The notes beneath the pieces were generated by a model. That model saw only the letters and a list, made by a program, of their open reading frames with translations, did not search any database and had not been told where the DNA came from. DNA of 64,000 nt from NCBI GenBank assembly GCA_963921825.1, contig OY997592.1:21765432-21829431 (forward strand), given 5' to 3'. Below, one piece after another: positions 22,408-34,363 of this stretch (position 1 is its first letter; each line of letters opens with the position of its first letter). The DNA comes from Erodium maritimum (Eukaryota; Streptophyta; Magnoliopsida; Geraniales; Geraniaceae). The position numbers and the translations under genes are program-made.

Positions 22408-25400
22408 TTATTCTTGAATATGGCCAAGCATCCAAGAGGGCAGTTGTGCATTGGGTCGATTTTGAGGCTCAGCTCCTTCCATTTCTCCTTCAAAATTGTT
22501 GTCTCTGCCTTGTTCATATGATCCACCACTGCATACATATTTGCATGATCTAACCTTGATTAGTGCACATAAACTTGTGCTTGATCATAATCAATGTTCG
22601 AGCATAAAACTATAATTGATATTTCAGTTGGTCCTCTGATAATTAAGATGGACAAAATAAGTTATTAATTAGTCAAATGAAAACAAACCCGATGTGCAAG
22701 GACTGCAATGGCTGTGGTGCAAGAACACCGGAGGAACTCCCATCGTGCTGTTGCTGCTCCACAGCTACTGCCTTCTCCTTCTCCTTCACCTGTTTTCCGG
22801 CTTCAAATATCAAAACCATTGCCATATGTAAATTTGGAACGGAGTTATGAAAATGTTCGAAAAAAAGGTTACCTTCTTTGCGAGTAAGTTGTTTTGCTCT
22901 TGCAATGCTTTATCCTGTGTAATGGACCACATTTGATGAAATCCGTTTACGGGTTAGGAAACTTAGGTCTTTCCGAAGATAATTTATACAAGAGGCTCCT
23001 TAAGAGAATATGAGATAAATAGTTGGATAGTAAATATTTTTGCAGGCCTGAGATCTGAATTTGTGTTAGTGAAGTACAAACTCCCATGTTCATGGTAGGA
23101 CTTTTAGTTAGGCACAAAGGAGATACTTAGGAGTGAAATCATAGGATAACTCTAGGCATGTGGATAATAACAAGTTGGGTTAATTACTTTTAGTACCCTT
23201 TATGTATTGGTAACGCACTAGACAAAATTTTGTTTAAGTTTACGCCATTTTGATGATCTGTGACCACCAATTCATAAGGCATGTCATTAATCTGTTACCA
23301 ATACATAAGGGGTATTAAAAGTGCGTTATCAAAACGTAAGGGCTTTTATTGAACGCTATAAAACTTGGGTACTAAATGTGTGTTACCAATTCAAAAGGGG
23401 TACAAAAGATAATTAACCCTAACAAGTTTGCTTGTTAACTATTCTCCACAAACTTAACATAGAAAACTAAAGGTGACTGTCTAAAAGTATTACGTGCTGA
23501 TCCATATAGAGTTCGGTTTCAACAGAATAGTAAACAACATTACCTTTTTCTGAAGCTCTGATATGGACTCGAACATTAGTTGATTCTGCACAAATTAAAG
23601 AGTGATTGATGCAGTTGAATTGATCGTCTCAAACTAAACCCCTGATAAACAAGTAATTTTACCTTCCGTGATCGAATGTGCTTAAGAGCAGAATCAAGTT
23701 GTTGCTCCAAACTTTGAAGTTCTTTGAGACTTAAGGTATCAAGTTCTTCTCCCATAAAATGCCTGCAAGCATTTCAGGCATATACAGTAAACTCAGTGTC
23801 TTTTGTTGCAAATTAATGGAAACTGTATATATACACATATGCACTTAGAATACTTTGGCACCAAACCGTAACACATATATGCACTTGGAAAGCTTTGGCA
23901 CCAAACCATAAGTTAACGGCAAGTACCTTTGATTTCTTTGCAATACCTCCACCCTCGCTTTCAGCTTTGCATATTCCAAAGTCCAGCTCTGTATGTACAA
24001 TTGTTACATAAATATCTTTAACTTACTAATTTTCTTAAATAAAAAATAAACAAATATCGATGTCTTGATTTATTGATGCACATACATGTGGCTCTAGGTC
24101 ATCTTGACTCGCAACTATCTGCCTTTCTGCATACGAATATCTCTCGTACCGTTCAAGGATCCTCTCCATGCTGTTACCATATAGCATTGTGAGATATTGC
24201 TAACTTATATAGAAACATAAGACGGGAATGAGAAACCTTTGACATATCGTATGTAACTTCACTTGATTTTTTCCTCTCAAAGTAATATATTCGAATAATG
24301 CAGTCCTACTATGTCTTTAACTCTATCATCCCAGAAATACACATAGAGCTATCATTAGAGCAATTGTCTTTTATTAGAAAACAATATATTATATGATAAA
24401 GAATTAAACAAATCCAAGCAAGATGAGTCTTGCACCAAGAAGATCTAGTCAATATTATCTAATTTATATTGTTCATTTGCAAAAAAATATGGTACTTTTA
24501 GGTACTTAATGAAATTGTTAATCCAAACTTTAGGGATGAATCCAAACTAAATAGATACATGTAAGCTCTATCCCAAAAGGAAGATCAGGAGTTTAACTTT
24601 AGGGATAGAAAGCAGTGATTTGGACATGCAGACATTTATATGAAAATGTCATAGAATGGCATAAACAAAACAGTATAAGATATGTTTAAAGCATGCATAA
24701 TTATTAATTATAAAAGTATAAATATAATAGGTTATATAAAATTGCAGTTTAGAAGGTACAAATTTAGATTTCAGGACAAACAGAAAGAACATTGAGCTGA
24801 AGCTATTGATTATCTAGCTATAAGCAATACATATAAGCGGCTCATCACTGGCTTTAAATTGAAAGGTATAGGTCGATATTAGTTTCGTATTCGTTTATGT
24901 TCAAATAATTATTCATGTTTACAGTCGTATCATATGCCGCACACAAAATATAGGTTGAATATTAACATTTGTTTAAGATATTACTACAAAATGTGAGAGC
25001 TGCTTTAAACTTTCTCCTGTCGTTTCTTTTTTTGCTTTGACTCTATTTGTATTTTTCTAGTAATTTTTGGAGTCCTTGGTATAGTATAGTTCACTCTTAA
25101 ATTGCAGACATTGAACATCACATATTCAATATTTGTCGTCTGTGATGATGGGCTTCCTCATTTTTTAAACCAGGATGATACTCTAATCCGAAATTTCCTT
25201 GAGCTTTTCTTTATCAGCTAAATAACAATTTTATTCTACCCAACAAAATAGCTCAAAATGGAATTACAGGTGAACACAAAAGAAAGAAAAAACGAGATAA
25301 AAAACTAATACAAGATAATACAGAAAGCACAATAAGCATTCGTCTGAATCGAAGGAGGACGAGCAAAAGCCTCAAAGAGATCGAAGTTATTGTAGTAACT

Positions 25401-27604
25401 AAAATTACAAAGGAAACGTTAGAAATTTTATGAATAACTTCTTAAAAATAATTGTTCATGAGGAATGGGGAATCTCATTCCCTAAAATGATAGACAAAGG
25501 CAGAAAAAAGTTAGTGATTTCAGCATAGTAACCATAGTAGGAGGGTAGAAAAACTATCAAGTCGGTCTCTAACTGTTATAATAATTAATAGTCCTATTTT
25601 CTAAGAAATGAATAGTTATAGAAATAATTACTTTATTAAATATATTGTAAATTTGGAGGGAGTTATTTTCAAAATATCTATTTGAGTGCTCAAAAAAGAA
25701 ACATCATACATTTATAAAGTTTTTCCTATACAAAGAAAATAGTATATGTTTCCCATGCATACTATTAGTTAGTACATTCAAATGTAATTCTTAGATAATT
25801 ATTAAATTTCCATATCATTTTAGCTTTTAGCTAGAGTTCATCCTTAAACCCCACCCAATGTGTGTGTATATATATATATATAATAAATGTTTTTCTATAG
25901 AAAAAGGAAAACAAATCATATCAGTGGAATGAAATCAAAGACAAAATCAAAGCAAACAAGGCCATATATTTATGTCTTTTCTTAAGGCTTCTCAATCCTA
26001 TAATGTACATCAGTGTAGACATAAGCAGTACAAATATAAAACTAATTATATGGAAGAGAAAATAAACACATCAATATACCTTTATACTTCTCTTTGAACA
26101 AAATTGTCCATATCTTATATTATTTATGGAGATATTTCCTTCAGTAATATAAATATTTCTTCTCATATGACACTTGACTGTTTATATAGTTAGTGAACCA
26201 TATTCTACTATATTTTATGAAAATCATTATACAATATTAAATATAAATGTTCCCACAGAACATAATTATGTATCCTATAAATAAAAGTATTAATCTTCAA
26301 TAAGTTGTTGAAAAAGAACATATTTTACAAACAAGTTCTTACCCAATCTAGAATATATATATGTTTGCATCTTAATTCTTTTTATACTAGTGGGATGCAT
26401 TGTATACATAAAAAAAGTTTCTAAAACATATTCGGGTTTAGGGGATATTTGTTCGGGTTTAGGGGATATTTGAACTGTAACTTGTATATATTCTTTCATG
26501 TCTTGTCCCCACACCTGAAGTACCTGCATCATTGGGTGCAAATTCTAACACATATATATATATATATATATTATTTATCTAACCTTATAAAAAGTAAAAT
26601 TGAAGGCAAAGGAGTACTATTATTTCCTCCCAAATCACAGTAAAACTCCTATTGACAAACACAATGACATTCTGACCAAAACTTAAACGAAACACTATCT
26701 TGAGCTTTTGTAATGGATTGAGATCACAATACTTTAGGTGCAAAAGTGAATGAATTTGAGGGAAAATATATTGAGCAGAAACATGTTAGACATAGCCCAG
26801 GTCCGATGTACCTCAACACTATACTAGGTAATGATTATTACTCCTCTAACACTATATATAAAATAAAAATGCAACTCTAGTGAATTGATCCATTTTAAAA
26901 CTTTGTTTTACAGTAAAAGTAGAAGAAATCAAAAAGGAAAGATCTTTTTGTTCATAAGTTGATCAGATCACATATAAAAACAAAAATAATGTAGTAAATA
27001 TGAAACAAACACTAATATTATAATATAAAAGTAGCTGGTATATTCCGGAATGTTTATATTGAATGACCATATGTGTGTGTACGAGAGCAGTATATGAAAT
27101 TGGGTATCTGTTTTAGTGTAAAGAATGGACGGTACATCAGATGTGTCCTATCGAAAACAACCCGATATTGCAACTTCCAAGCTCTCTTAAATTATGTTTT
27201 CATTTCTTCCTTAATGGAAAGTAGTAAAATTAATGATCATATTAATATTATTATCACAACAACCAGCTTCTTTGGCTACTTAACTCCTCCTTCAATCTCA
27301 AGAACACTCACACAAATAGAATAAAATAAAATAAAAGAGGAAGAGAAAAGGGTAAGTATGAATTGATGGTAAGATTGTAAAGAAGAAGGATAGGAGAGAG
27401 GTGTGATTTGGATCTATACCAGGAATCGGTGGCGTACTCGAAGAGCTTGCCTTTGGTGGAGAAGACAATGAGGGCGACATCGGCGTCGCAGAGGACGGAG
27501 ATCTCGTGGGCTTTCTTGAGGAGGCCGGAGCGCCGCTTCGAGAAGGTCACTTGCCGGTTAATCTTGTTCTCTATTCTCTTCAGCTGAACCCTTCCCCTTC
27601 CCAT
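22408..27604 (-). CDS. FUL-like: FRUITFULL/AP1-type MADS-box transcription factor, 8 exons
   Basis: Coding exons on the minus strand, from the ATG: 27420-27604, 24086-24170, 23927-23988, 23663-23762, 23544-23585, 22873-22914, 22689-22789 and 22408-22528. All introns have GT-AG ends, phases agree, and the sum is 738 bp (245 residues plus stop). Exon sizes 62, 100, 42 and 42 are the classic MIKC pattern. Residues 1-61 are the MADS domain ([20 protein letters not shown] start), which binds CArG boxes as a dimer in the nucleus. The K region (about 88-175) contains [20 protein letters not shown]. The C-terminus has a short Gln stretch and [11 protein letters not shown], close to the FUL-like motif LPPWML, and no CaaX end of the AP1 type; hence FUL rather than AP1. 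Known roles of the clade are floral transition, inflorescence identity and fruit development. No lesion is seen. Confidence 0.93.
23177..23419. mobile_element. Mutator-like MITE in intron 5 of the MADS gene
   Basis: A 243-bp element starting GGGTTAATTACTTTTAGTAC and ending in the near reverse complement (GTACAAAAGATAATTAACCC), flanked by the 9-bp direct repeat TAACAAGTT (23168-23176 and 23420-23428). Nine-base duplications are typical of Mutator-type transposition. It contains no coding frame. Confidence 0.85.
24171..27419 (-). other. intron 1 of the MADS-box gene (3.25 kb)
   Basis: A long first intron, as is common for FUL/AP1/VRN1-type genes, where it often carries regulatory sites. It holds a TA microsatellite (about 25866-25881 and 26553-26570), a perfect 21-bp tandem duplication GTTCGGGTTTAGGGGATATTT (26430-26472 region, two copies), and a stretch near 25205-25330 that resembles the 3' end of a small retroposon. 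No second gene is seen on either strand. Confidence 0.75.
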
Positions 27605-28200
27605 CTTTCTTTCTTTCGTAGCAAATACTCTCTCCCTCTCTCTCTCTCTATATATATATCTTTATATATTCATATACGTATATATATATATATATATGTA
27701 TTTCTGCACCTTGTTTTACTGGGGGAGGAGGAGGAGGAGGAAGAAGAAGAAGGTGCAAAACTTTTTTGTTTTGTTTTGTTTGTTGGGAAGGAGAGAGAAG
27801 TGTGTATATATGTGAATGAATGTATAAGTATAATTTCCAGAGAGAGAGAGAGAGGGAGAGCGGTTTCTTGGGGTGGTTTTGGAAAACAAGGGTGGTTTCG
27901 TCAAATACGTTGTCGTGTTTTGATTGGTGGAAGGAGGTGAAACAGTGCTTGGTGTCTAGGCTTTATGTTCAGGGCAATGTATGGATGGTGGAGTATTATA
28001 TTTTTCTTTTCCTTTTTCTGTGCTATAATCGTATTGCTTTCGTTATCTGACGCCGCCAACTCTGAACCCCTGCCCAACTCTTTTTAATACTAAATTTCTC
28101 TCTCACTATTAACTATTTTATGTACTGTCTATCCACCTCATCACATCGTTTTTGGTAACTACAATTGTAAATTATATTTTCACCTATCTGTTCCTTCCAA
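27605..28200 (-). promoter_or_regulatory. 5' UTR and proximal promoter region of the MADS gene
   Basis: Upstream of the ATG at 27604 on the minus strand lie an AG/CT microsatellite (27630-27650), a TA-rich block (27648-27697) that could provide a TATA element, a GGA/GAA repeat (27721-27750), and a second AG tract (27839-27860). A C(A/T)8G element, CTATTTTATG, is at 28113-28122, about 510 bases upstream; such sites resemble MADS-binding CArG boxes, but one match in AT-rich DNA is weak evidence. Confidence 0.45.
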
Positions 28201-28201
28201 G

Positions 28202-28217
28202 TTGAGTCATATTACTT
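28202..28217. repeat. target-site duplication, left copy (retroposon 28218-30676)
   Basis: TTGAGTCATATTACTT; the right copy at 30677-30692 is TTGAGTCCTATTACTT, one mismatch in 16. Confidence 0.82.
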
Positions 28218-30676
28218 TTTTTTTTTTTTGAGGAAGAACGATAGATGTTATAAATTAAAGTAATTTGGTGTCCGAGTAAACGGAAAATACCATACAGTAA
28301 AAAAACTAACATAAACTGAAAGATAATTACAGAATAGTAAATGTTGCTCATGGGCATCAAGGCGGTCGGAGGGGTGGGACTGCGGCAGCATCCAGAGACA
28401 CCGATACAGTATGCTCCTACCATAAGAAACTGATCGAGCAGATTAGATGATAATCGTACAGTGGTGGACCGATTACTCCCCCGGTAAGTCACCGTGCGTC
28501 GTCATCCCTTGACTGATAGTGATAGGGCTCCTGAACGCGGGATTGCTAACTCTGAAGTGGTAGAGAAGTAATTCATCAACTGTTGGTGGTACCAATGGCA
28601 CTTATGCGCCAGGGAGAAGGTACAGTCGACCAAACCCCCCTGGGTCCTTCAGTACTCATTCCTGGAGGCGAGGATGCTTGAAGCCCCCCGCCGCTGCATA
28701 TGACGCCCCATCCGACACCGATGATTCTTCCTCAGTAGGTTCCTCCTCCCTCTCCGCCCTCTTTCTTCTAGATAGCGACGGTGACGGGTCGCGTGGTAGC
28801 CAACCCACAGGTGCTTCCTCATTCATCTCTTCCTGGATTCCCCAACTCCCTTTTCCTTGCTGCTTTGGAGGTGTCCTTGGTTCCACCTGACTCAGGCCCC
28901 CCTTCCCTTTCCCACCCATATAAGTCCAGTTCGTCCCTGGGATGGCCTTTCCATGCTTGGCTTTCTCTACTATCGACCTCGGATCCCCTGGTGCCTTCAG
29001 CGAAGACCCCCTCACTCCCCCAACAACCGGACAGACCGGAAATAGGTGACCCACACAGCAACAACCAAAACAGTGCTCAGGTAAATGTTCATACGAAATA
29101 CTCAGTCGAGTTCGTACCTGAGATACAGATAGTCGGAACCAGAGTTGGCTCTGCAATGGTACTCGAATATCCGCCCTGATTCTGATCTTCATAAAGTCCC
29201 CCAGCAGAGACCCTCCTTGTCCACGTCCACTCCTTGGCAGACCCCCAACGTGTTCCCCACTCTGAAACCCACGTCTCGCGTCCAGGCCCCCACTGGTAGA
29301 TTTGAAACTCGCGCCCAGACCGAGAAATGATGAAATTCCAAGTCCTTGACCTGCATGTGGGCCCTTTAAGTCCGTAAAAAGGACCAGTGAGTCCCAAAAG
29401 GACCACGGTTCGCCTAACAGAACCCTTTCCCTCTCTTTGGTTGTTCGGAAGAAAAAAGCGACCAGGCCCCCCTCTAGAGGTTTAGCCTCGACCTTCATCC
29501 CCCATACGTCCTCCATTCGTGCCACCATTGACTTCCATAAAAAATTTCCTAGACGTTAGGACCTTAGCTGCCAACGTGAATCGATACGAATTCCCTCGAC
29601 CAGTGACCTCTTGGACAGGCACTACGACCTCCTTGATCCTCATTGCGGCCATTTGGGAATCCAAAACTCCGACCTGTTCCCCCGGAGAGCCCCAATTTCC
29701 TTGATGTGGACCAATTGGGTTGACCCTGGGACTCGGCTCCCCATGACCCGCTTGGGCGGGACGTCCAGATGGGTTCGGACCATACCCACATCCATGTCCC
29801 GACCCGGGCCCAGTGCCGCCTCGCGCACCCGCTCCGGTCCGCTGCCCACCCGATCCGTCAGCCGTGACCCGACCCGACCCATACCTTGCTGCCCAACGGG
29901 CTATCTCCCCGTCTCCACCCGGGTCCAACCCAGATATTGACCCAATCCAGTCCGAGCCGCACCTCCAGCCCACCGGGCATCCCCTATAAATCCCCGGCCC
30001 AGGCCCACTTGGTCACCAGTCCGGTCCACCGAAACCCTAGCAACGTCAGGCGCCGCCAGTCCTTTCCCCTTCCCTCTTCGCCAAGCAATCGCCTCCGACG
30101 TGATTGTCAAGTCCGATGAAACCAGAATTGGGGTTTCGTCCTTCCCCATGATCGGCGGTAGTGAGGGATTGAGATCTCCCCCCTCACCAGTCCGAGCACC
30201 GCCCATCTCTTGCGATCTTCGACCCGCCCCGCTTCCCAACCTTCTCGGACGAGGGCCCTTCACCGGAGTGTGACGAAGACAGGCCGACCCCGGTTGGATC
30301 CGTCCACCTGCAACCCAACCCTCTTCCTCTAGATTCCGGGCCACGAAGTGCATCACCGGTGCACTCTCATCTCTTCTCGGCATCGCCCCTACCGAGAACA
30401 TCGGGTGGTCGCCCTCTTCCCTGTCCGTCGTCACGCCGACCGAGATCACTGGATCCTCGTCCCCAGCCGATTCCCCCTCCGGCTTCTCCGAACCCGATCC
30501 ATAGAACGAGTCCTGGCTGTCCTGCTCCGAGAGACGTGGTCCCATATGAACCCCATCGTCAAAATCATTCTCTCCGCCTTCCTTCTCGCTCGAAAACGCC
30601 ATGAAAGCTCGAAGTTTCTCGCAAAACACAACCTAACCCTAGCAGAGGAGAAAGAGAGAGCTGTGCCGGAAGCATA
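28218..30676 (-). mobile_element. ORF1-only LINE-type retroposon with zinc knuckle (RetB)
   Basis: A 2.46-kb minus-strand insertion about 0.6 kb upstream of the MADS gene. It ends in a T-run (28215-28229; poly(A) on its own strand) and is bracketed by a 16-bp target duplication with one mismatch. The inside is GC-rich, unlike its surroundings, and encodes an ORF1-type protein in two overlapping frames, but no ORF2. Same architecture as 17410-19777, though the two are diverged. Confidence 0.78.
28656..29528 (-). pseudogene. RetB ORF1: DUF4283-like domain and CCHC knuckle
   Basis: A 290-codon frame. The N-terminal part reads VEAKPLEGGLVAFFF and GEPWSFWDSLVLF, like DUF4283. Then come DIRVPLQSQLWFRLSVSQ and YEHLPEHCFGCCCVGHLF, a CX2CX4HX4C knuckle. 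The tail is rich in Gly, Arg, Glu and Ser. The frame shifts within the segment around 29100-29400 (another frame, 29089-29406, overlaps), and upstream coding-like sequence continues to about 30629 in other frames (for example MAFSSEKEGGENDFDDG near 30602, a plausible true start). It is therefore a lightly broken nucleic-acid-binding protein. Confidence 0.65.
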
Positions 30677-30692
30677 TTGAGTCCTATTACTT
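30677..30692. repeat. target-site duplication, right copy (RetB)
   Basis: TTGAGTCCTATTACTT, pairing with 28202-28217. Confidence 0.82.
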
Positions 30693-30985
30693 GATAATCA
30701 CATAAACAAAATGTTTTTTCCTCCGAATTTTAATTTTAAACTTACTAAGTAAAAATGTTTTAATTACCATTGGTATCTTTTTTGAATTGATAACTAATCT
30801 TTAGAACCCCAAAATTTAGAACAACCAATAATCGTCCCTGCATCTTAGTAACAACATTCGATTAGAAAAAGTATAAACAAAACGTGAGATGCCTATTTTG
30901 CCCTTCAATATTTGAATTTAAGATTAACATTTCAACTAAATGACAATCATATTCCTAAACATTTCTTAATAATGTCTTTTAAGTT
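30693..30985. other. AT-rich, no gene
   Basis: No coding frame or repeat identified. Confidence 0.45.
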
Positions 30986-32670
30986 TTTTTTGCATTTAAA
31001 GGTACTTTATTGATAAAATTCAAAATACAAACACTAAACCAACACCGACATTAGAAATATGAGAACATACACTAAAATGAATTAAAATGAAAGGGAGAGA
31101 TTTTAGTCGTGACCTATAGGCAACAAATACTAACCCTAAGAGGAATTAACTAGGAGATCGTAAACATTGGTTTGGCTACTACGGTATAGCTTAGAGATCC
31201 CATTATCTGACTCGACTTGAAATTGCGCGTAGCGATAGCTCTGGCACTTTTAAGGGGATAATGGGTTGTGAGGAGAACACTAGACAATGGGGGAGGGGTC
31301 GTCGGTCTTACACTAACGGTGGCAAGGCGAGTCGTGCATCCCCATACACATCTCGATACTAGTTGACGCTATCATAATCTCAGACGAGGGTGCGCAACAG
31401 TCCTCACTTGGATTGAGTTTGGGTAAAATACAGCCCCTGCTCTTGGCCCATCCAAGTGTCTGGAGCACACGCGGGGGATTTCTTGGTTAGGTAGGAGGTC
31501 TTGTATCATCGCCGCCTTGCTTGGTCCTTCATCCTCTAGGAGACGAGTTTTTGGTACCGAGCAGAGACGCACGTGCTGCCAAGACCCTGGATGTGCTCCC
31601 AGATTAGGCAAGAGGTCTTGTATCGCTTGTCTTATGCTTCATCGCCAAGAGCCGGGGAGACATACAGTGGTGGGGTTGATGGGATCCTCGACCTCTTTAG
31701 TTTTCCCTGGTGGACCACTATAGACGGAATCTTCTTACGTACCCTACGCCATCTCGGTCTTGTGGAGTTCCTAACCTCGACGAGCTTTATTTCTTGTTTG
31801 TTATCTTGTATTGGTGTGTGGGGGGGGGGGGTCTTATACGAGGGCTAGATCGATAGTCCTACCGAGGGGTTCATTGCTAGCATGACGGGGATAAGAAAAA
31901 TGCCCCACTGCTGCCACCCTTTTAGAAAGGGTATCCCAATCCATGTTTATCAACAAAGGTTGGGGAATAGTAGGACCAAGTTGGGGTGGGGATGGGATAA
32001 TCAGGGCAGATCGGGGGACCCCATCGGGATCGCGTATCCTGCCTTTTGCCAAGGGGTGCTCAATATTCATGGTGCTTATGTGGATCAGATGGACGCGCAG
32101 CCCGTCTACCTATGCCACCATGGGTGGAGGTATCCGTGGTTGAGAGACTAGGGTCCCAGCAACCGATAGTGATGGTGGATTGAGGGTGGGAAAGCGGGGG
32201 CCCCGGTCATGATCCTTTAAGATCCCGGACGCAGTTAGTGTGACATATGGTATACCTTTCAACGAACTATGCAAAGGCCTGATGGTAGCCTCGTGCCTTC
32301 CCATGCAAGAGGCGTCGGTTTCAATCATTGGAGATAGTAGGTGGGGTGAAAAGGATTGAGCATTCATGGTGGTTACCCGATCTGAGTGCGAAGAAAGTAT
32401 AGGTGAGCGGTGTCGCTGTTTCTTCTTTCGGTCTTGTTTTATAAACTTTCTCGATGGGGACGGGGTCATGATTCAAGATGGGGGCGCGGGCGGTGATAGG
32501 AAATGGGTGATAACTGCAAGAGAGCCGGTAGGTACCACGTGGGTGCTAGCGCCATGAGCATGACCTCGGGGTCAGCATGAGGGGACAGAGAACAAGGGCG
32601 GCGGAGACAAACGGTTTGAGGCGGTAGTAGTAGGCAACGAAGCAGAGGAGATGAGAAAACCCTGGAGGCC
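30986..32670 (-). mobile_element. probable third ORF1-only retroposon, decayed (RetC)
   Basis: A T-run at 30985-30991 is followed by ATTTAAAGGTACTTTATTGA, the same kind of 3' tail seen at 17411 and 19855. The following 1.6 kb is GC-rich and has minus-strand frames rich in Pro, Ser and Arg, like the tails of RetA and RetB, but no clear knuckle. I could not find a target duplication, so the right end is only approximate. Confidence 0.4.
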
Positions 32671-32683
32671 AGTTTTGTTTTTG

Positions 32684-33064
32684 GGGTAAATTATGCTGAC
32701 ATACCCCGTACTATATGCGTTTAACGGATAAATACCCCCAAATTATTTCGTAACGAAATCATACCCCGACCTAACACTTATTAACAACATCCCCATTTCA
32801 TCAATTTTTCCATCCATTTATTGTTCATTTTTTAGAAATTCCGAAAGTATCTATAGTGTTACAACTATAAAACCAACTTCAACCCTAAATCCAACCCTAA
32901 ATCTCTCTCCAAACCTAAATCTAACCCTAAAATGGATGGAAAATGGATGGAAGGGGGGATGTTGTTACTAAGTGTTAGCTCGTGGTGTGTTTCTATTACG
33001 AAATAACTTTGGGGTATTTATCCGTTAAACGCGTTAGTACGGGGTATGTCAACCTAATTTACCC
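32684..33064. mobile_element. Mutator-like foldback MITE
   Basis: A 381-bp element with long inverted arms: GGGTAAATTATGCTGACATA at the left matches the reverse complement of TATGTCAACCTAATTTACCC at the right, and the arms extend well over 100 bases (for example GTTTAACGGATAAATACCCC against GGGGTATTTATCCGTTAAAC). Flanks are TTGTTTTTG (32675-32683) and TTGTTTTTT (33065-33073), 8 of 9 matching. Its terminal bases resemble those of the MITE in the MADS gene. No coding capacity. Confidence 0.8.
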
Positions 33065-33086
33065 TTGTTTTTTTTGTCCTTAGATT

Positions 33087-33843
33087 CTGGGGTGTCCAAA
33101 TATCCGATCGTCATCAAAAACCGACTATCACCGGCTGTCCCCATCAGCGGAATAACCCGAACCGGTGTCATCGACGACGGTTACGGTTAAAAAAATACCA
33201 ACCTGGTGACATTTTTGGTGGGTACGGTTTTGTATGTTTCAAACCAGTAAAAAACCGGCTGATCGACTTTTATTTCATAAACCTATTCTTTTCCATTTTT
33301 ATTGGGCTACCCAGACTTAAGCCCAGATTTATTTAATTTATATTGGGCTGTTTTAAACCTGCCTCACCTCAACATCTTTCACCGAAATTATATAAGTTTA
33401 TGGGATAATCCCATTTTACTTTGTCCGTTTAATTTTCAACCACCAACGAACCTATTTGCATTTAAGTCCATTTATTTTTTAGAAATATATTAACCTTAAC
33501 CCTAATAATGAGGTAGGTAAAAAACTGACCGTCACCGAAAATCTTGTTAACTAAATTGACAAATATTCAAAAATGATGTCAACATATAGAAATGAAGTAT
33601 AAATTTCGCTAACGAAATTAGATCATCGTTCAAATTTGAAGCTTAAAATGAATGCCTAAAAAGCCCAATGGGCTTGGTGGACCAAATAAAAAATGTAACC
33701 AGTCGACCCTATAATCGACTGGGTTCTTAGATAAGCGCCGGTTATAGGGACGGTGACGGTTATGAATCATAGTAAACCGATAGTCACGACCCGGTTATTG
33801 GTTTAGGGTTAAAAGGATGGTCACCGGTCAACGCCCACCCCTA
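33087..33843. mobile_element. possible non-autonomous hAT element
   Basis: The left end CTGGGGTGTCC and right end CCCACCCCTA are imperfect inverted ends of hAT type, flanked by CTTAGATT (33079-33086) and CTTGGATT (33844-33851), 7 of 8 bases equal. The sub-terminal parts are full of CGGTTA/ACCGG motifs in both orientations, as is common in hAT elements. No transposase frame. Confidence 0.45.
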
Positions 33844-34363
33844 CTTGGATTTAGGTTGATGCATATGACAATGCAAAAAAAATTAAAAAAAATATGAATT
33901 TTTAGTTAACTCATAATTATTATAAAAATTTAAAATTGTTTTAATTTAATTTTTTGTTATTAATTATTTTTTTAAATTATGAATCGTTTAAAATAATTTT
34001 TTTTCTTGTAAATATTTATTGGTAATATTTTTTAATTTCCATAAATTAATATTATTTAATTTTTTCTTATTAATTTAGGTAAAAATAATTATTTTGTAAA
34101 TTTTTTCCATTAATTCTTTGCATATGTATTAATTTCCGTAAATTATTTTCTTTAAATATATAAAATTCATAAATAAATTTTATTAGTTATTGAAATTATT
34201 AAAAAATTATTCATTATTACATAAAAATTCTAATGATCATTTATACTTGTTAGGGACGAAGGCATGTAAAGATGTGAATTAGGGTTTTTAATTCTATTTT
34301 CACTTTCATCTTATTTCTAGATGTGAAAAGCAAACTTTGTCATATCATTCTGTAAGTCCTATC
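33844..34363. other. very AT-rich intergenic DNA
   Basis: Mostly T- and A-rich runs with no gene. The last 100 bases could be part of the 5' leader of the ORF1-only element at 41636, if LINE-B inserted into it. Confidence 0.4.

Noticed and set aside
22408..27604. Assignment of the MADS gene to AP1 or SEP instead of FUL.
   Set aside because: The C-terminus has the LPxWML motif of the FUL group and no AP1-type CaaX end; the MADS domain start [19 protein letters not shown] is of the AP1/FUL type and not SEP.
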